Shown here: piece after piece, positions 29,501 through 33,592 of the stretch
How the letters are laid out: every line of letters starts with the position of its first letter
Numbering within the stretch: the stretch's first letter is position 1
From: Chitinophagaceae bacterium
GTDB lineage: Bacteria; Bacteroidota; Bacteroidia; Chitinophagales; Chitinophagaceae
Length of the DNA: 48,493 nucleotides
Direction of reading: 5' to 3'
NCBI GenBank assembly: GCA_947459295.1
Contig: CANHCY010000012.1
Span: forward strand, 1-48,493
Notes under the pieces: model-generated
Told to the model about the DNA's origin: nothing
What the model saw: the letters and a program-made list of their open reading frames with translations, nothing else
The model's database searches: none
Program-made: the position numbers and the translations under genes

Positions 29501-29806
29501 GAAATTTGGGGATTCCCAGGAACAGACATTTTCTTACCAAGGGCATTTACACCTGCAAGTAACAATAGAGATAATACTATTTTCAAACCAATTTATGTTG
29601 GTGTTACAGCTATTAAATACTTCAAAATTTATGACCGATTTGGTCACGAGGTATTTTCAACATCTGATATGAGTAAATATTGGGATGGAACTTCAAATGG
29701 CGTAAATCAACCTATGGAAACATATACTTGGATTATACAAGGGTTTGACTACAACAACAAGCCGGTAATAAGACAAGGAAATGTAACCCTCATTAGGTAT
29801 CAATAA
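14537..29806 (+). CDS. Giant 5089-residue T9SS-secreted adhesin (Ig-like, PKD-like and PKD repeats)
   Basis: Layout: signal peptide (1-23, ending FAFTQ); a unique N-terminal region (about 24-590); Ig-like modules and a transition region (about 590-855); about 12 Ig-like modules (855-2043) with motifs YQWYSNTT, ATYTP and TYYYV; about 14 PKD-like modules (2044-3420) with CSG and TYTW motifs; two 494-residue superunits (about 3422-4403); two 257-residue triple-PKD superunits (about 4404-4916) with WDFGDG motifs; a C-terminal type-B sorting domain (about 4996-5089: FLPRAFTP, then KIYDRFGHEVF, YWDG, QPMETYTW). SprB of F. johnsoniae is a repeat adhesin of comparable size exported by T9SS and moved along the surface by the gliding machinery; this is a functional analogue at best. 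Ser, Thr and Asn are strongly enriched. It follows a PorP/SprF gene and ends at a strong hairpin. Whether the host glides cannot be told from this window. Confidence 0.93.
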   Translation: MKKTLQKSSLLIIGMLISLFAFTQTTPSPVLNFQSIPSGPYGKGSSIAVLFKPEGVIPRGSSFNLYLSESDGTFQVGKAAIGTINSHYTTYINGLIPSNAIAGNNYKLKVEIVIPGSPIVSQEIPNFTITIQDKLGSNGDSNGDFLVPTNATGGSTIYLRDNTLKYYGFSNCLPNTTTKLNLFNKTGLSVTWTSKNEFDYTNITPGPSFSADPFAQTATLAANANIEITQTLKKVHYRFFQQATDASQANTISTKAFYFINNQLSAPFSVVSNTICYEPNQAGAFSFKVDIDSTREGSAFFNFPAASYTSRWDDNTPNEINAIRTIIFQNGLLNHNYSRSSCGEKVDRGIGQVTYNSFGPSMTATHITGCTTAPVEVITPVQIFPKPKLDFTAPEKACLGANVTFTNTSNLGLQGSTTVDGCTEPNITFEWFVDGVKVASTRNLTLNNLTVGTHRIVLSPVIGSGIALTCEPEVVAKNICIESIPPNTAKFALINTDNARYADTSFCPNNSSFSVINQSGTLSSGSYCSTLNYNWKLTGPAGFTEITSTVTSSTPNFTVPSLTIKGNYTLTLTISNPCGTSNAYTRIITVLERPAITSQPTNKTVCDGLNTTFSAVAVGSNLTYKWQVLTTANGATYTDVTNTGVYTGATTASLNITGATTSMNGYKYKLVISGSCTPDVTSNEVTLTVNPRPTSVISGSTTVCANTPATISIALTGTAPWNITYSDGTTSTSVTTSSSTYTFTVALATTKTYTVTSLTDANCTAVAGDRTGSAIITVNPLPTISGTLNACLGSTTQLSGSATANATTPWSSASTGVATISNTGLVTGVSSGTSVITYTNSNGCIITATVTINPLPTVSIPNTTQSLCLNLTPPSITTLTPTTFTTISSYRWFSNPTASNTGGTQVATTSTFTPPNTNAGELFYYLTVTNNNGCVATSNVSGSIKVYGKPTITALPTTTSYCINAPAATLTPTITNGGYGTLNYQWYSNTTASTSGATLIANETNATFTPPTTAAGVKYYYVVVTNGGPTSSSECNTATSGYAEIKVYARPTIPTDPVSATYCAGATPVALTVPNATNGGYGSTTYQWYSNTTSSTTGGTLIGSAATYTPNISSAGTTYYYVNINNGGTGGASGCNNLNSAIATITVHPLPVITSATFATQSLCISSTATSMTASATTSTGTITSYQWFSNANASNTGGILITGETNATFTPPTNATGTTYYYCEVTNSWGCKATTAVSGAIKVYSAATISAQPVAADYCVSPSAQATLLSVTAATNAPGSLIYQWYSNTNNSNSGGTQISGASNATYRPAITAAGATYYYVEVGNNGPAGCATTKSNATLINVFSTPIINTNVVSSNYCKDANANAISVTASSPVGALTYQWYENTTASNSNGTIINNANSATYTPSTTTVGTKHYYVVITNGGPTNTCNTATSGIATINVFAPPTITSDPVSATYCKDNTVTALTVGGATTGGLGTLTYQWFSNTTNTNSGGTTITNTTATYTPLSTNPGTYYYYVEVRNGATGGATACNTRPSNVATITIHPLPVSTSTFATESLCISSTASSMTASATTATGTIASYQWYSNTASSYANGTLINGATNATFTPPTSTTGTTYYFCEITNSWGCSTRTAISGAINVYAAPVITTQPTGATYCQNISATALSVTATAGGLGTPNYQWYSNTTNSNSGGTLLTGATSATYTPSTSTVGTTYYYVVINNGGGAAGCSLLSSNAVAIVVNDLPVINAFALGTQTLCLNATPSNLSVTASTATGTISATGYQWYTNTTNSTSGASLITGANTSTYTPPTNLAGTKYYFAVINNSFNCTTTTIVSGAINVNPLPTISSQPSQNIQTKCLNETFTALSVTATAGSGSILKYEWYSNTTNSTTGGTLVATNSTNALTNSYTPLSSSPGILYYYVIVYNTNGCQITSAISAPFTVNDLPSISVQPSTSNQTACLNTPTTNLTVSASPGSGSISNYTWYRTSSLSGSPVWTTVATNTTSSTTNSYTPVSTSVGTLYYYVIVTNSNGCIKASTASGSVTINPVAIINDQVDTYCSGFTFSRQLLTGGGITVPANTTFSWNAPSVTGGITGGAPGSAETTLNGTLVNPTNVPQTATYTVTPRTGSCDGATFTYTVTINPRASITVADLNACSGTAFEFQPVHGTNGNIIPTNTTYAWLAPLVTGGITGGATANSQTKFIGNLTNPNNTQKTATYTITPTSPVGPCIGSNFTIVVNVNARPVIANKTQTICSGTAFSIRPENAGSEIVPANTTYSWTVQNNANVSGQSNGNTTGTTISQTLTNNSHLVQTVVYTVTPVSGDVGNCPGTSFTITVTVNPKPSISAKTVTACSNQLFTTLITNGVNSDIVPNGITYTWSAPNVTGFMTGGAAGNAATSVSGNLSNPTSVNQTATYTVRPTVPGSTICTGDDFTVIATIKPKAIIATKTTTACSNDGFTFTLLDGADSDVIPTGTTYTWSSVPTVTGGLTGGTTGSAQNSVGGTLVNPSNTSQTATYNVTANSDGCSSTPFSATATIFAKPFINTQNVSSCSGSAFSVPLSNGGGNILPNATTYTWTVSQNSNVTGASNVNVATSPITQTLTNNTNTDQLVAYTVTPTSGAQGNCVGLPFTVNVTVKPKPSVTPQSESICSGNNFTNLPTNGNGNIIPAGTTFTWNTTPTSNPIGAVSGGSAQTSPQTLVRQLLTNNTNAPATLTYNVIPAASGCSGLSYQLIVNVNPKPAITSMSATICSSETFTLTPTNGTNGIVPANTTYTWEVIDNPNVTGESNVTTGAINISQTLVNTSNIPQTVSYRVLPVSGEAGACPGDRFTVTVLVNPQPSITAAQAQTVCSGTPFNITPVNITDGIVPSTTRYTWANPVDNPVGSITGQSAQLVATTSVGQSLNNITNAPATISYTVTPIAGSCTGANFTVVITVNPKPEIAAQARTICSEETFTVTPVNSADGIVPNNTTYTWNTAPTSNPAGAVTGWATQTTAANLISQQLTNTTNTAATLTYNVFPRSGAAGNCIGSPFNVVVSVNAKPVIGNQTREICSGSAFNVALTNSGSTIIPSGTTYTWFVSTDNNNITGQSNITIGQSAISQTLVNNTNVAQQITYTVRPTSGATGNCIGATFLVTVTVNPRPVITTQTQTICSNATFMITPLNGGNLIVPASTTYTWNTAPTSNPLGAISGGTAQLSSVSNISQLLTNNSNSQGLLTYIVTPTAGTAGRCVGPPFNVEITVSPKPILTSTLTPPAICNATNFSYNPISPTDGVSWVWTRNTVAGISNTAGTGTGVINETLINTTPNRITVPYTFTLTSYGCTNTQTVNVIVNPTPQLTSLLTLPAQCSGTPFYYNPTSATTGTTYAWTRANIAGISNPATTGTGAISETLINTSPNPIVVNYLYTLTANGCTNQQSISVTIDPLPIANFSIDGLRADCGPTTRRLINNSSVNSNPLTNGTFTWGIDILRNGGAVPVYSLINTNYTTQVNYTFTNTGIRDSLYPITLTAKSPNGCLNTYRDTITVHPDARIDLTIGTVAACAPFNAINSLNVVNKTDPSPDPTINLFSSYKWTIRDKRGNILSNTVSPTPPNYTLTNADDTLLIALKVNSLYGCRPDSVNRIVYTYQNPIVNFTVAPQNSCAMLSTQAVNTSYIGPNRTTSTLRYTWYANGSLLSNAQVPGTFNLINNSNTRDSIYTIKLVISETINNCKDSSSVGNLIVYPKPKAIFTIDKADEVCTTINGVNSSINNSSLFKNGTVPQYKWSVTYNNLYDTARAIIIDSTTAPFIAAKPNFKFKDAKGTVDTSYNINMMIYTVNGCIDTLSKSIKIRRRPNVDFTIPVEGCGVYIVNPTDNTINFPNDSLNRQWTILPTGGLSLFNANANNPYIIFPINNTANSIAYKVKQSVTVKGYGDCIDSLNKFITIHPKPTASFIVGKIDSCGPWTKTFRNTSDPKNGLGINAITSRWEVRKDNIVRLNTSAQNLTYTFTNTGVKDSVYTVRLFVSNPQGCLDTTAIQQITVHPNAKAFFNTDTLGCAPFRIRDHIKVQDFPEANDIWRYEWRIYDRFGFLLANYDSSVLAPDYVIQNESDTVTLQLIAYSKWGCSQDIFSRQVITRPNSVKANVTADSTICSNLPLAFTNTSYYGNNNQTAGLIYDWYVNDSKVTNLNSPTFIFRNNSNVSDSILYVKLVTTFTGTGCNDSVTKKITIYPAPAANFTVTTKEICGNPVGFKNFVTESVVAKNNVYNTAWSVTNLTLNKPSGLQVLPTSTNKRFQLQFGDNPGNIDTIYAVKLTATSINGCKADTTTNISLYRRPNVKFAISNTLVCGEITLQLTDQTSNVPTAKVWSYTTPTGNPLLFFPSATATSPKVLVPPNITGNLVSYYIKQLATTVNGCVDSAIVQLDAKALPTAVFSMSDTTSCIDSVTIRFKDQSIPRTPETITGWSWDFGDGITSNSQNPSHFYNKPGTYTISLVITNNEGCSSLPTRKRLVVYGSPRARFTMPKKVCQTDTIRFINNTVLGHGTSNFASEWNFGDGSSINTNANPSHVFTKPGIFIVSLKVKADSSCTTSTVYDTITVAGFPIAGFRHQFNCVNSPVNFIDTSKIGFADTLGTWKWTFDNGSFSSQPSPTQRFSSLRTYNVKLLVSGLACPNLKDSVTYPLLIDAPIASFNMSDSLSCIDTIQVKFTDLSSTYAPTTIRNWNWNFGDGNSSTLQNPTHVFRKPGKYFITLTVTNNEGCTSLPLIKQLIVYGAPKAAFVMPKQICLTDSIPFVNTSTLGYGSTKFISYTWDFGDGIPLNYTASPTHRFKFAGTFGVRLTVRADSSCMTSTYVDSVTVIGYPKAKFGIENYCVETPIFFRDSSVAGYADRLGSWKWNFGDNSFSSSINPVHIYKRTGTFPVQLVVSGNLCPSLQDSITVPLKIIDRRRDSVYAIKYLQYNVAQSLCALPGGDKYTWSPSTDINPISSRCVTINVQHPKTIYKITIIDSAGCTINDRQEIWGFPGTDIFLPRAFTPASNNRDNTIFKPIYVGVTAIKYFKIYDRFGHEVFSTSDMSKYWDGTSNGVNQPMETYTWIIQGFDYNNKPVIRQGNVTLIRYQ
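17095..20664 (+). repeat. About 12 tandem Ig-like modules with a four-module higher-order period
   Basis: Modules of 96-103 residues begin near 17095, 17384, 17687, 17990, 18281, 18578, 18872, 19172, 19461, 19759, 20053 and 20362. Common motifs are a TYC or SLC start, YQWYSNTT, GGT/GATLI, ATYTP or ATFTPP, TYYYV and NGG or NSWGC. Two independent landmarks, DPVSATYC (17702 and 18887) and SMTASATT (18050 and 19235), are each separated by exactly 1185 bp. This indicates that a block of four modules was duplicated as a unit. Confidence 0.85.
20665..24795 (+). repeat. About 14 tandem PKD-like modules in the giant adhesin
   Basis: Cys-Ser-Gly-type starts (CSG, CSN, CSS, CSE, CNA) recur about every 295 bp, near 20701, 20989, 21286, 21580, 21883, 22172, 22476, 22772, 23075, 23367, 23678, 23979, 24297 and 24563. 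Each module has NIVPxxTTYTW, a GGxxxGxxQT segment, QTLxNxTN, ATYTVTP and a second cysteine, then a VTVNPKP linker. The same module family fills adhesin 1. Confidence 0.85.
24800..27745 (+). repeat. Tandem pair of 494-residue multi-domain superunits
   Basis: The order CGP-domain, HPDA/HPNA linker, CAPF-domain, NTSYxGxN-domain and a VC/IC domain occurs twice. The HPDA codons begin at 25100 and the matching HPNA codons at 26582, an offset of 1482 bp (494 codons). Paired motifs include TYTFTNTGVKDS/NYTFTNTGIRDS and NNSNTRDSIYTIKLV/NNSNVSDSILYVKLV. Protein identity is moderate, so the duplication is old. Confidence 0.75.
27745..29285 (+). repeat. Tandem pair of 257-residue triple-PKD superunits
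   Basis: Each superunit has three PKD-type domains carrying W.(F/N)FGDG or a variant. The FSMSD start (Met codon at 27758) and FNMSD start (Met codon at 28529) lie exactly 771 bp apart. Paired motifs are TNNEGCSSLP/TNNEGCTSLP, VYGSPRARFTMPK/VYGAPKAAFVMPK and KADSSCTTSTV/RADSSCMTSTY. Similarity is higher than for the upstream modules, suggesting the youngest duplication in the gene. Confidence 0.85.
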
Positions 29807-29834
29807 GATAGCAGTAGTTTGAGAAATTTTGTCC

Positions 29835-29868
29835 TACGGAGGCCGCTGAAGGCGGCCTCCGTAATTTT
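29835..29868 (+). terminator. GC-rich terminator hairpin after the giant adhesin gene
   Basis: TACGGAGGCCGC (29835-29846) pairs perfectly with GCGGCCTCCGTA (29852-29863) around the loop TGAAG, followed by ATTTTA. The stem is 12 bp and much richer in G+C than its surroundings. The T-tract is short, so it may work as a terminator and/or 3' stabiliser. Confidence 0.7.
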
Positions 29869-29940
29869 AGAGCCTTCTTAACTAACTTTTTAGTTGATTT
29901 CAGTATCTTGTGCCTTTTGTATTTAATTATAAATTAAATA

Positions 29941-30954
29941 ATGCGTTTAATATCAATCTTAAATAAAAGTATACTCGCTGCAACATTATGTGTTGCACTT
30001 TGCCTTACAACGCAAAATGGTTTTTCGCAGAAAAAAAAGAAGACTAGTAAAAGTAAAACTCAAGTCAAAAAGAGAAGTGCTTCGAAGAGCAGAAAAAAAA
30101 CCACAGCAAAATATAAAAGACCCATTCAGAGATCTATTTACTTAACAAAAAAAACATGGGCTACAAATCCAGGAATTCCAAAAGATAGTTCATTTTATTT
30201 GTCAGATTATTTACTTTCCAATGATCCTATTTATACCAGCGATTGGTCTAACTCTATTTTATTTTCACAAAAAACACTGACCGACACTACTGAAGAAATT
30301 GTATTTGACCTACTTAAAAATGACGAAAAGTTTACATTAACATGGTATGGTAGAATGAATTCGGTATTTGGTTACAGATGGGGGAAACAACACCAAGGCC
30401 TGGACCTAAGCCTGAATTTTGGAGATACCGTTGTAGCAGCATTTGATGGTATCGTTCGCTATGCAAAATCAAATTCAGGAGGTTATGGCAATTGTATTGT
30501 CATAAGACATAACAATGGACTAGAAACTTTATATGGACATTTAAACAGTATCAAAGTTTCAGAAAATCAATTTGTAAAAAGTGGCGAATTAATTGGCTTA
30601 GGTGGTTCTACCGGACACTCAACAGGGCCTCATTTACATTTTGAAACCAGGTATAAAGGCATTGCAATTGACCCTCAACTTTTAATTGATATATCAACTC
30701 AACAACTTAAATCTGAAACCGTCATTTTTGATAAAAATGACTTGAAATCGAATACGTATCCAACTACTTCGCCCCTAAATGATGTTGTAGAAAAAAAGAC
30801 ATTTAGCAAATCTAAGAAGTCTAAAAAAGGCAAAGCATTCAGTAGCAAAAAGAAAAAACCGGTCAAGAAAAGCAGTAAGTCAACCAAAAAAAAGGCCGAC
30901 ACTACCAAGAAGAAAGCACCAGCTAAAAAGGCTCCAGCTAAGAAAAAAAGGTAA
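29941..30954 (+). CDS. M23-family peptidoglycan metallopeptidase with lysine-rich tails
   Basis: The 337-residue protein has a signal peptide (1-29, ending GFSQ), a basic Lys/Ser segment (31-65), a linker, then a LytM/M23 domain (about 130-250). Its zinc ligands and catalytic His are all visible: H151 and D155 (HQGLD), H200 (YGHL), H231 and H233 (HLHFE). Such enzymes cut peptide cross-links in peptidoglycan, so an active periplasmic or surface enzyme is predicted. The last 60 or so residues are dominated by Lys, Ser and Ala (KKKAPAKKAPAKKKR), like a histone H1 tail, and may bind anionic wall polymers or DNA. It has its own intergenic region after the adhesin terminator and lies 71 bp before the oxidoreductase gene. 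Confidence 0.9.
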   Translation: MRLISILNKSILAATLCVALCLTTQNGFSQKKKKTSKSKTQVKKRSASKSRKKTTAKYKRPIQRSIYLTKKTWATNPGIPKDSSFYLSDYLLSNDPIYTSDWSNSILFSQKTLTDTTEEIVFDLLKNDEKFTLTWYGRMNSVFGYRWGKQHQGLDLSLNFGDTVVAAFDGIVRYAKSNSGGYGNCIVIRHNNGLETLYGHLNSIKVSENQFVKSGELIGLGGSTGHSTGPHLHFETRYKGIAIDPQLLIDISTQQLKSETVIFDKNDLKSNTYPTTSPLNDVVEKKTFSKSKKSKKGKAFSSKKKKPVKKSSKSTKKKADTTKKKAPAKKAPAKKKR

Positions 30955-31025
30955 AATATCCACATAAGCGATGCCCCGGCAGTTAAAGGACCTCGTTTGC
31001 CTACCTTTACGCCAAATAATCACAG

Positions 31026-32000
31026 ATGCTTAAAGTAGGGATTTTTGGCGTAGGTCATTTAGGAAAATTTCATATCAGCAATTGGAAAGAAATTGAGGGC
31101 GTAAAAATTGTTGGCTTTTTTGATCCAAATAATGACAATGCCAATGAAGTTATTAATACACATGGCCTCAAAAGATTTTCTGATGAAGAAAAGTTAATTG
31201 AAGCTTGTGATATCATTGACGTAATCACACCCACCGACCTACATTACGAAGTATGCATGATGGCTATCCGAAAAGGCAAGCATGTATTTGTAGAAAAACC
31301 GCTAGCCCATACTTTACAAGAAGGTAAAGATTTAGTGAACATGGTTAGAGAAGCAGGTGTGAAAATGCAAGTGGGTCATGTAGAACGTTTTAACCCTGCT
31401 TATTTAGCACTAAAAGAATTAAACCTCAACCCAATGTTTATTGAAGTGCACAGACTCGCACAATTCAATCCAAGAGGTACCGAGGTAAGCGTGATTTTAG
31501 ATTTAATGATTCATGATATTGATATTATTTTAAGCCTTGTAAAATCGGATGTAAAATCAATATCAGCAAGTGGTGTAGCCGTTATGACCGATACGCCGGA
31601 TATTGCCAATGTTAGAATTGAATTCAATAATGGTTGTGTTGCCAACTTAACGAGCAGTAGAATTTCGATGAAAAAAATGCGCAAAGTAAGACTGTTTCAA
31701 AAAGACGCTTACATTGGTATTGATTTATTAGAAAAGAAAACAGAAATCATTAAGTTAAAACAACCAGAAGATATAGATGTATTTTCTTTTGATATTGATA
31801 CCCCTAATGGCAAAAAAAACATTGCTATTGCCAATCCTAGCATCGAACCACTTAATGCGATTAAATTAGAACTTGAATCATTTGTTGACGCCATTGTAAA
31901 CAACAAACCTACAGTTGTAAGTGAAATTGATGGTTATTTAGCCATGGAAGTGGCCCATAAGATTTTAGACAAAATCAACAATACGAGCATTTTACAGTAA
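31026..32000 (+). CDS. Gfo/Idh/MocA-family NAD(P)-dependent oxidoreductase
   Basis: The 324-residue cytoplasmic enzyme opens with a Rossmann fold (KVGIFGVGHLGKFH, glycines at 8, 10 and 13). It keeps the family EKP motif at 90-92 with the catalytic-type Lys91. The C-terminal half has the alpha/beta Gfo_Idh_MocA fold, including GHVERFNPA and LMIHDIDI. Members oxidise or reduce sugars and related polyols, often sugar nucleotides. The HVERFNP and MIHDIDI segments resemble Bacteroidota enzymes proposed to act on UDP-GlcNAc for lipid A, but no lipid A gene is adjacent, so the substrate stays open. It is convergent with hisB, with an 18-bp gap and no terminator. Confidence 0.85.
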   Translation: MLKVGIFGVGHLGKFHISNWKEIEGVKIVGFFDPNNDNANEVINTHGLKRFSDEEKLIEACDIIDVITPTDLHYEVCMMAIRKGKHVFVEKPLAHTLQEGKDLVNMVREAGVKMQVGHVERFNPAYLALKELNLNPMFIEVHRLAQFNPRGTEVSVILDLMIHDIDIILSLVKSDVKSISASGVAVMTDTPDIANVRIEFNNGCVANLTSSRISMKKMRKVRLFQKDAYIGIDLLEKKTEIIKLKQPEDIDVFSFDIDTPNGKKNIAIANPSIEPLNAIKLELESFVDAIVNNKPTVVSEIDGYLAMEVAHKILDKINNTSILQ

Positions 32001-32018
32001 ACCTAAAACACGCCTAGA

Positions 32019-33149
32019 CTACAATACCCCTTTTGTAGAAGGTAAGTGATTGGAGAAAGGATCACGCTTAACGGCCATTTTAATAGATTTTGCAAATGCT
32101 TTAAAAATAGCTTCTATTTTATGATGCTCGTTATCACCAGCACAACTAATGTTTAAATTACATTTTGCTGCATCCGAAAAAGATTTAAAGAAATGGAAAA
32201 ACATTTCGGTAGGCATCTCTCCTATTTTCTCTCTTTTAAAACTAGCGTCCCATACAAGCCAGTTTCTGCCGCCAAAATCAATAAGTACTTTTGCTTCTGC
32301 TTCATCCATAGGTAAAGCAAAACCATAACGCTCCATCCCGCGCTTGTCGGCCAGCGCCAAAGCAAACGCTTCGCCAAGCGCTAGTCCAGTATCTTCAATT
32401 GTGTGATGCTCATCAATGTGTAAATCCCCTTTAGTGGTGATGGCTAGGTCAATATTTCCATGTCGTGCAATTTGCTCTAGCATATGATCAAAAAAACCAA
32501 GGCCTGTATGTATAGCTGCGATGCCGGATCCTGAAAGGTTTAGTTCTACTTGTATTTTTGTTTCGTTGGTGTTTCGGGCATGGCTCACTTTTCGTAAACC
32601 TAGTTTTAAAAAACTATAAACGTCTTCCCAATTACTTGTTTCAAGCGCAATGGTGCTGCGGAGTTCAGCATCCTGCTCCGGTGTAAGCGGGTGCAAAGGA
32701 CTTTTAAAATAGATGGCTTTACAACCTAGGTTTTTTGCTAGTTGCATATCGGTGTAGCGGTCGCCAATGACGTATGAGCTGCTCAAATCGTAAGCCGGAT
32801 TATTAATCAAATGCGTAAGTAAACCCGTGCCCGGCTTACGCGTAGGCGCATTTTCGTGTGCAAAGGTTGTATCAATGATCACTTCATCAAAGGCAAAGCC
32901 TTCGCCTTCAAGTGTACGAAGCATTAAATTTTGATAGGGATAAAAAGTATCTGCTGGATAGCTAGGTGTACCTAGTCCATCCTGGTTTGTCACCATTACT
33001 TTATAATAATCTAGTGACGCGGCAATATTAGAGAGTCCAACAATAGCGCCTGGTACAAAGCTTGTTTTATCTGTGCTATCTACCTGAAAATCTTGCGGCG
33101 GTTCTTGTAAAATCACACCATCTCTATCAATAAATAATATCCGCTTCAT
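32019..33149 (-). CDS. hisB: Bifunctional histidinol-phosphatase / imidazoleglycerol-phosphate dehydratase
   Basis: The 376-residue fusion carries out two steps of histidine synthesis. Residues 1 to about 170 form a HAD phosphatase with the nucleophile pair D8 and D10 (FIDRDGVI) plus [10 protein letters not shown]. Residues about 180-376 form the IGP dehydratase, with both metal-binding motifs [10 protein letters not shown] and DNEHHKIEA and the [13 protein letters not shown] segment. Length and domain order match the E. coli-type HisB fusion. It is the last gene of the minus-strand cluster, 17 bp after the cytochrome c gene, and is separated from hisC by two redox genes. No hisH, hisA, hisF or hisI follows in this window. 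Confidence 0.96.
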   Translation of the reverse strand: MKRILFIDRDGVILQEPPQDFQVDSTDKTSFVPGAIVGLSNIAASLDYYKVMVTNQDGLGTPSYPADTFYPYQNLMLRTLEGEGFAFDEVIIDTTFAHENAPTRKPGTGLLTHLINNPAYDLSSSYVIGDRYTDMQLAKNLGCKAIYFKSPLHPLTPEQDAELRSTIALETSNWEDVYSFLKLGLRKVSHARNTNETKIQVELNLSGSGIAAIHTGLGFFDHMLEQIARHGNIDLAITTKGDLHIDEHHTIEDTGLALGEAFALALADKRGMERYGFALPMDEAEAKVLIDFGGRNWLVWDASFKREKIGEMPTEMFFHFFKSFSDAAKCNLNISCAGDNEHHKIEAIFKAFAKSIKMAVKRDPFSNHLPSTKGVL

Positions 33150-33166
33150 ACCGCTTGTTTAAATCT

Positions 33167-33586
33167 CTATTTTAATTTACTTCTTATTTGCTTGACCTGT
33201 GTAAGTGTAATAGGGCCTGCTTTATTAGACCAATTGTTTCTAATAAATGTTAACACGTCTGCAATTTGTTGGTCTTTTAAATCGTTGGCTGCAGGCATTG
33301 CATTCGCATAAAATTCGCCATCAATTTCGATACGGTCGTTTAAGCCTTTTACAATATATTTTACAAGTTTTGAAATGTCGGATCCATTAACCGTGCTTGA
33401 AGCATCTAGTGGAGCATTTAGCTTTGGAACGCCACCCCCATCTGCTTGATGACAAACCATACATCTTTGTAGATATATTGTTTTACCACGCGCTACACTT
33501 GCTGCTACTAACTTATTATTAGTTTGTGCAGTAGCCGATACAAAAGTTGCTATCACTACAACAAGCACTATAAAAATACGCTGCAT
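33167..33586 (-). CDS. Periplasmic monoheme cytochrome c
   Basis: The 139-residue protein has a signal peptide (1-20, ending SATAQ). It binds one heme c through CMVCH (42-46). The likely axial ligand is Met97 in FYANAMPA. The fold is that of small class I cytochromes (ADGGGVPKLNAPL; LTFIRNNW). It begins 6 bp after the sorbosone-dehydrogenase-like gene, so it is the natural electron acceptor of that dehydrogenase (inference from the common pairing of PQQ dehydrogenases with cytochrome c). The pair sits inside a histidine cluster with no obvious metabolic link. Confidence 0.93.
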   Translation of the reverse strand: MQRIFIVLVVVIATFVSATAQTNNKLVAASVARGKTIYLQRCMVCHQADGGGVPKLNAPLDASSTVNGSDISKLVKYIVKGLNDRIEIDGEFYANAMPAANDLKDQQIADVLTFIRNNWSNKAGPITLTQVKQIRSKLK

Positions 33587-33592
33587 GCTTAC

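Noticed and set aside
30699..30965. Minus-strand 88-codon frame rich in Leu and Phe opposite the M23 tail, resembling a membrane protein.
   Set aside because: It is simply the complement of the AAG/AAA lysine codons; there is no promoter or independent support.
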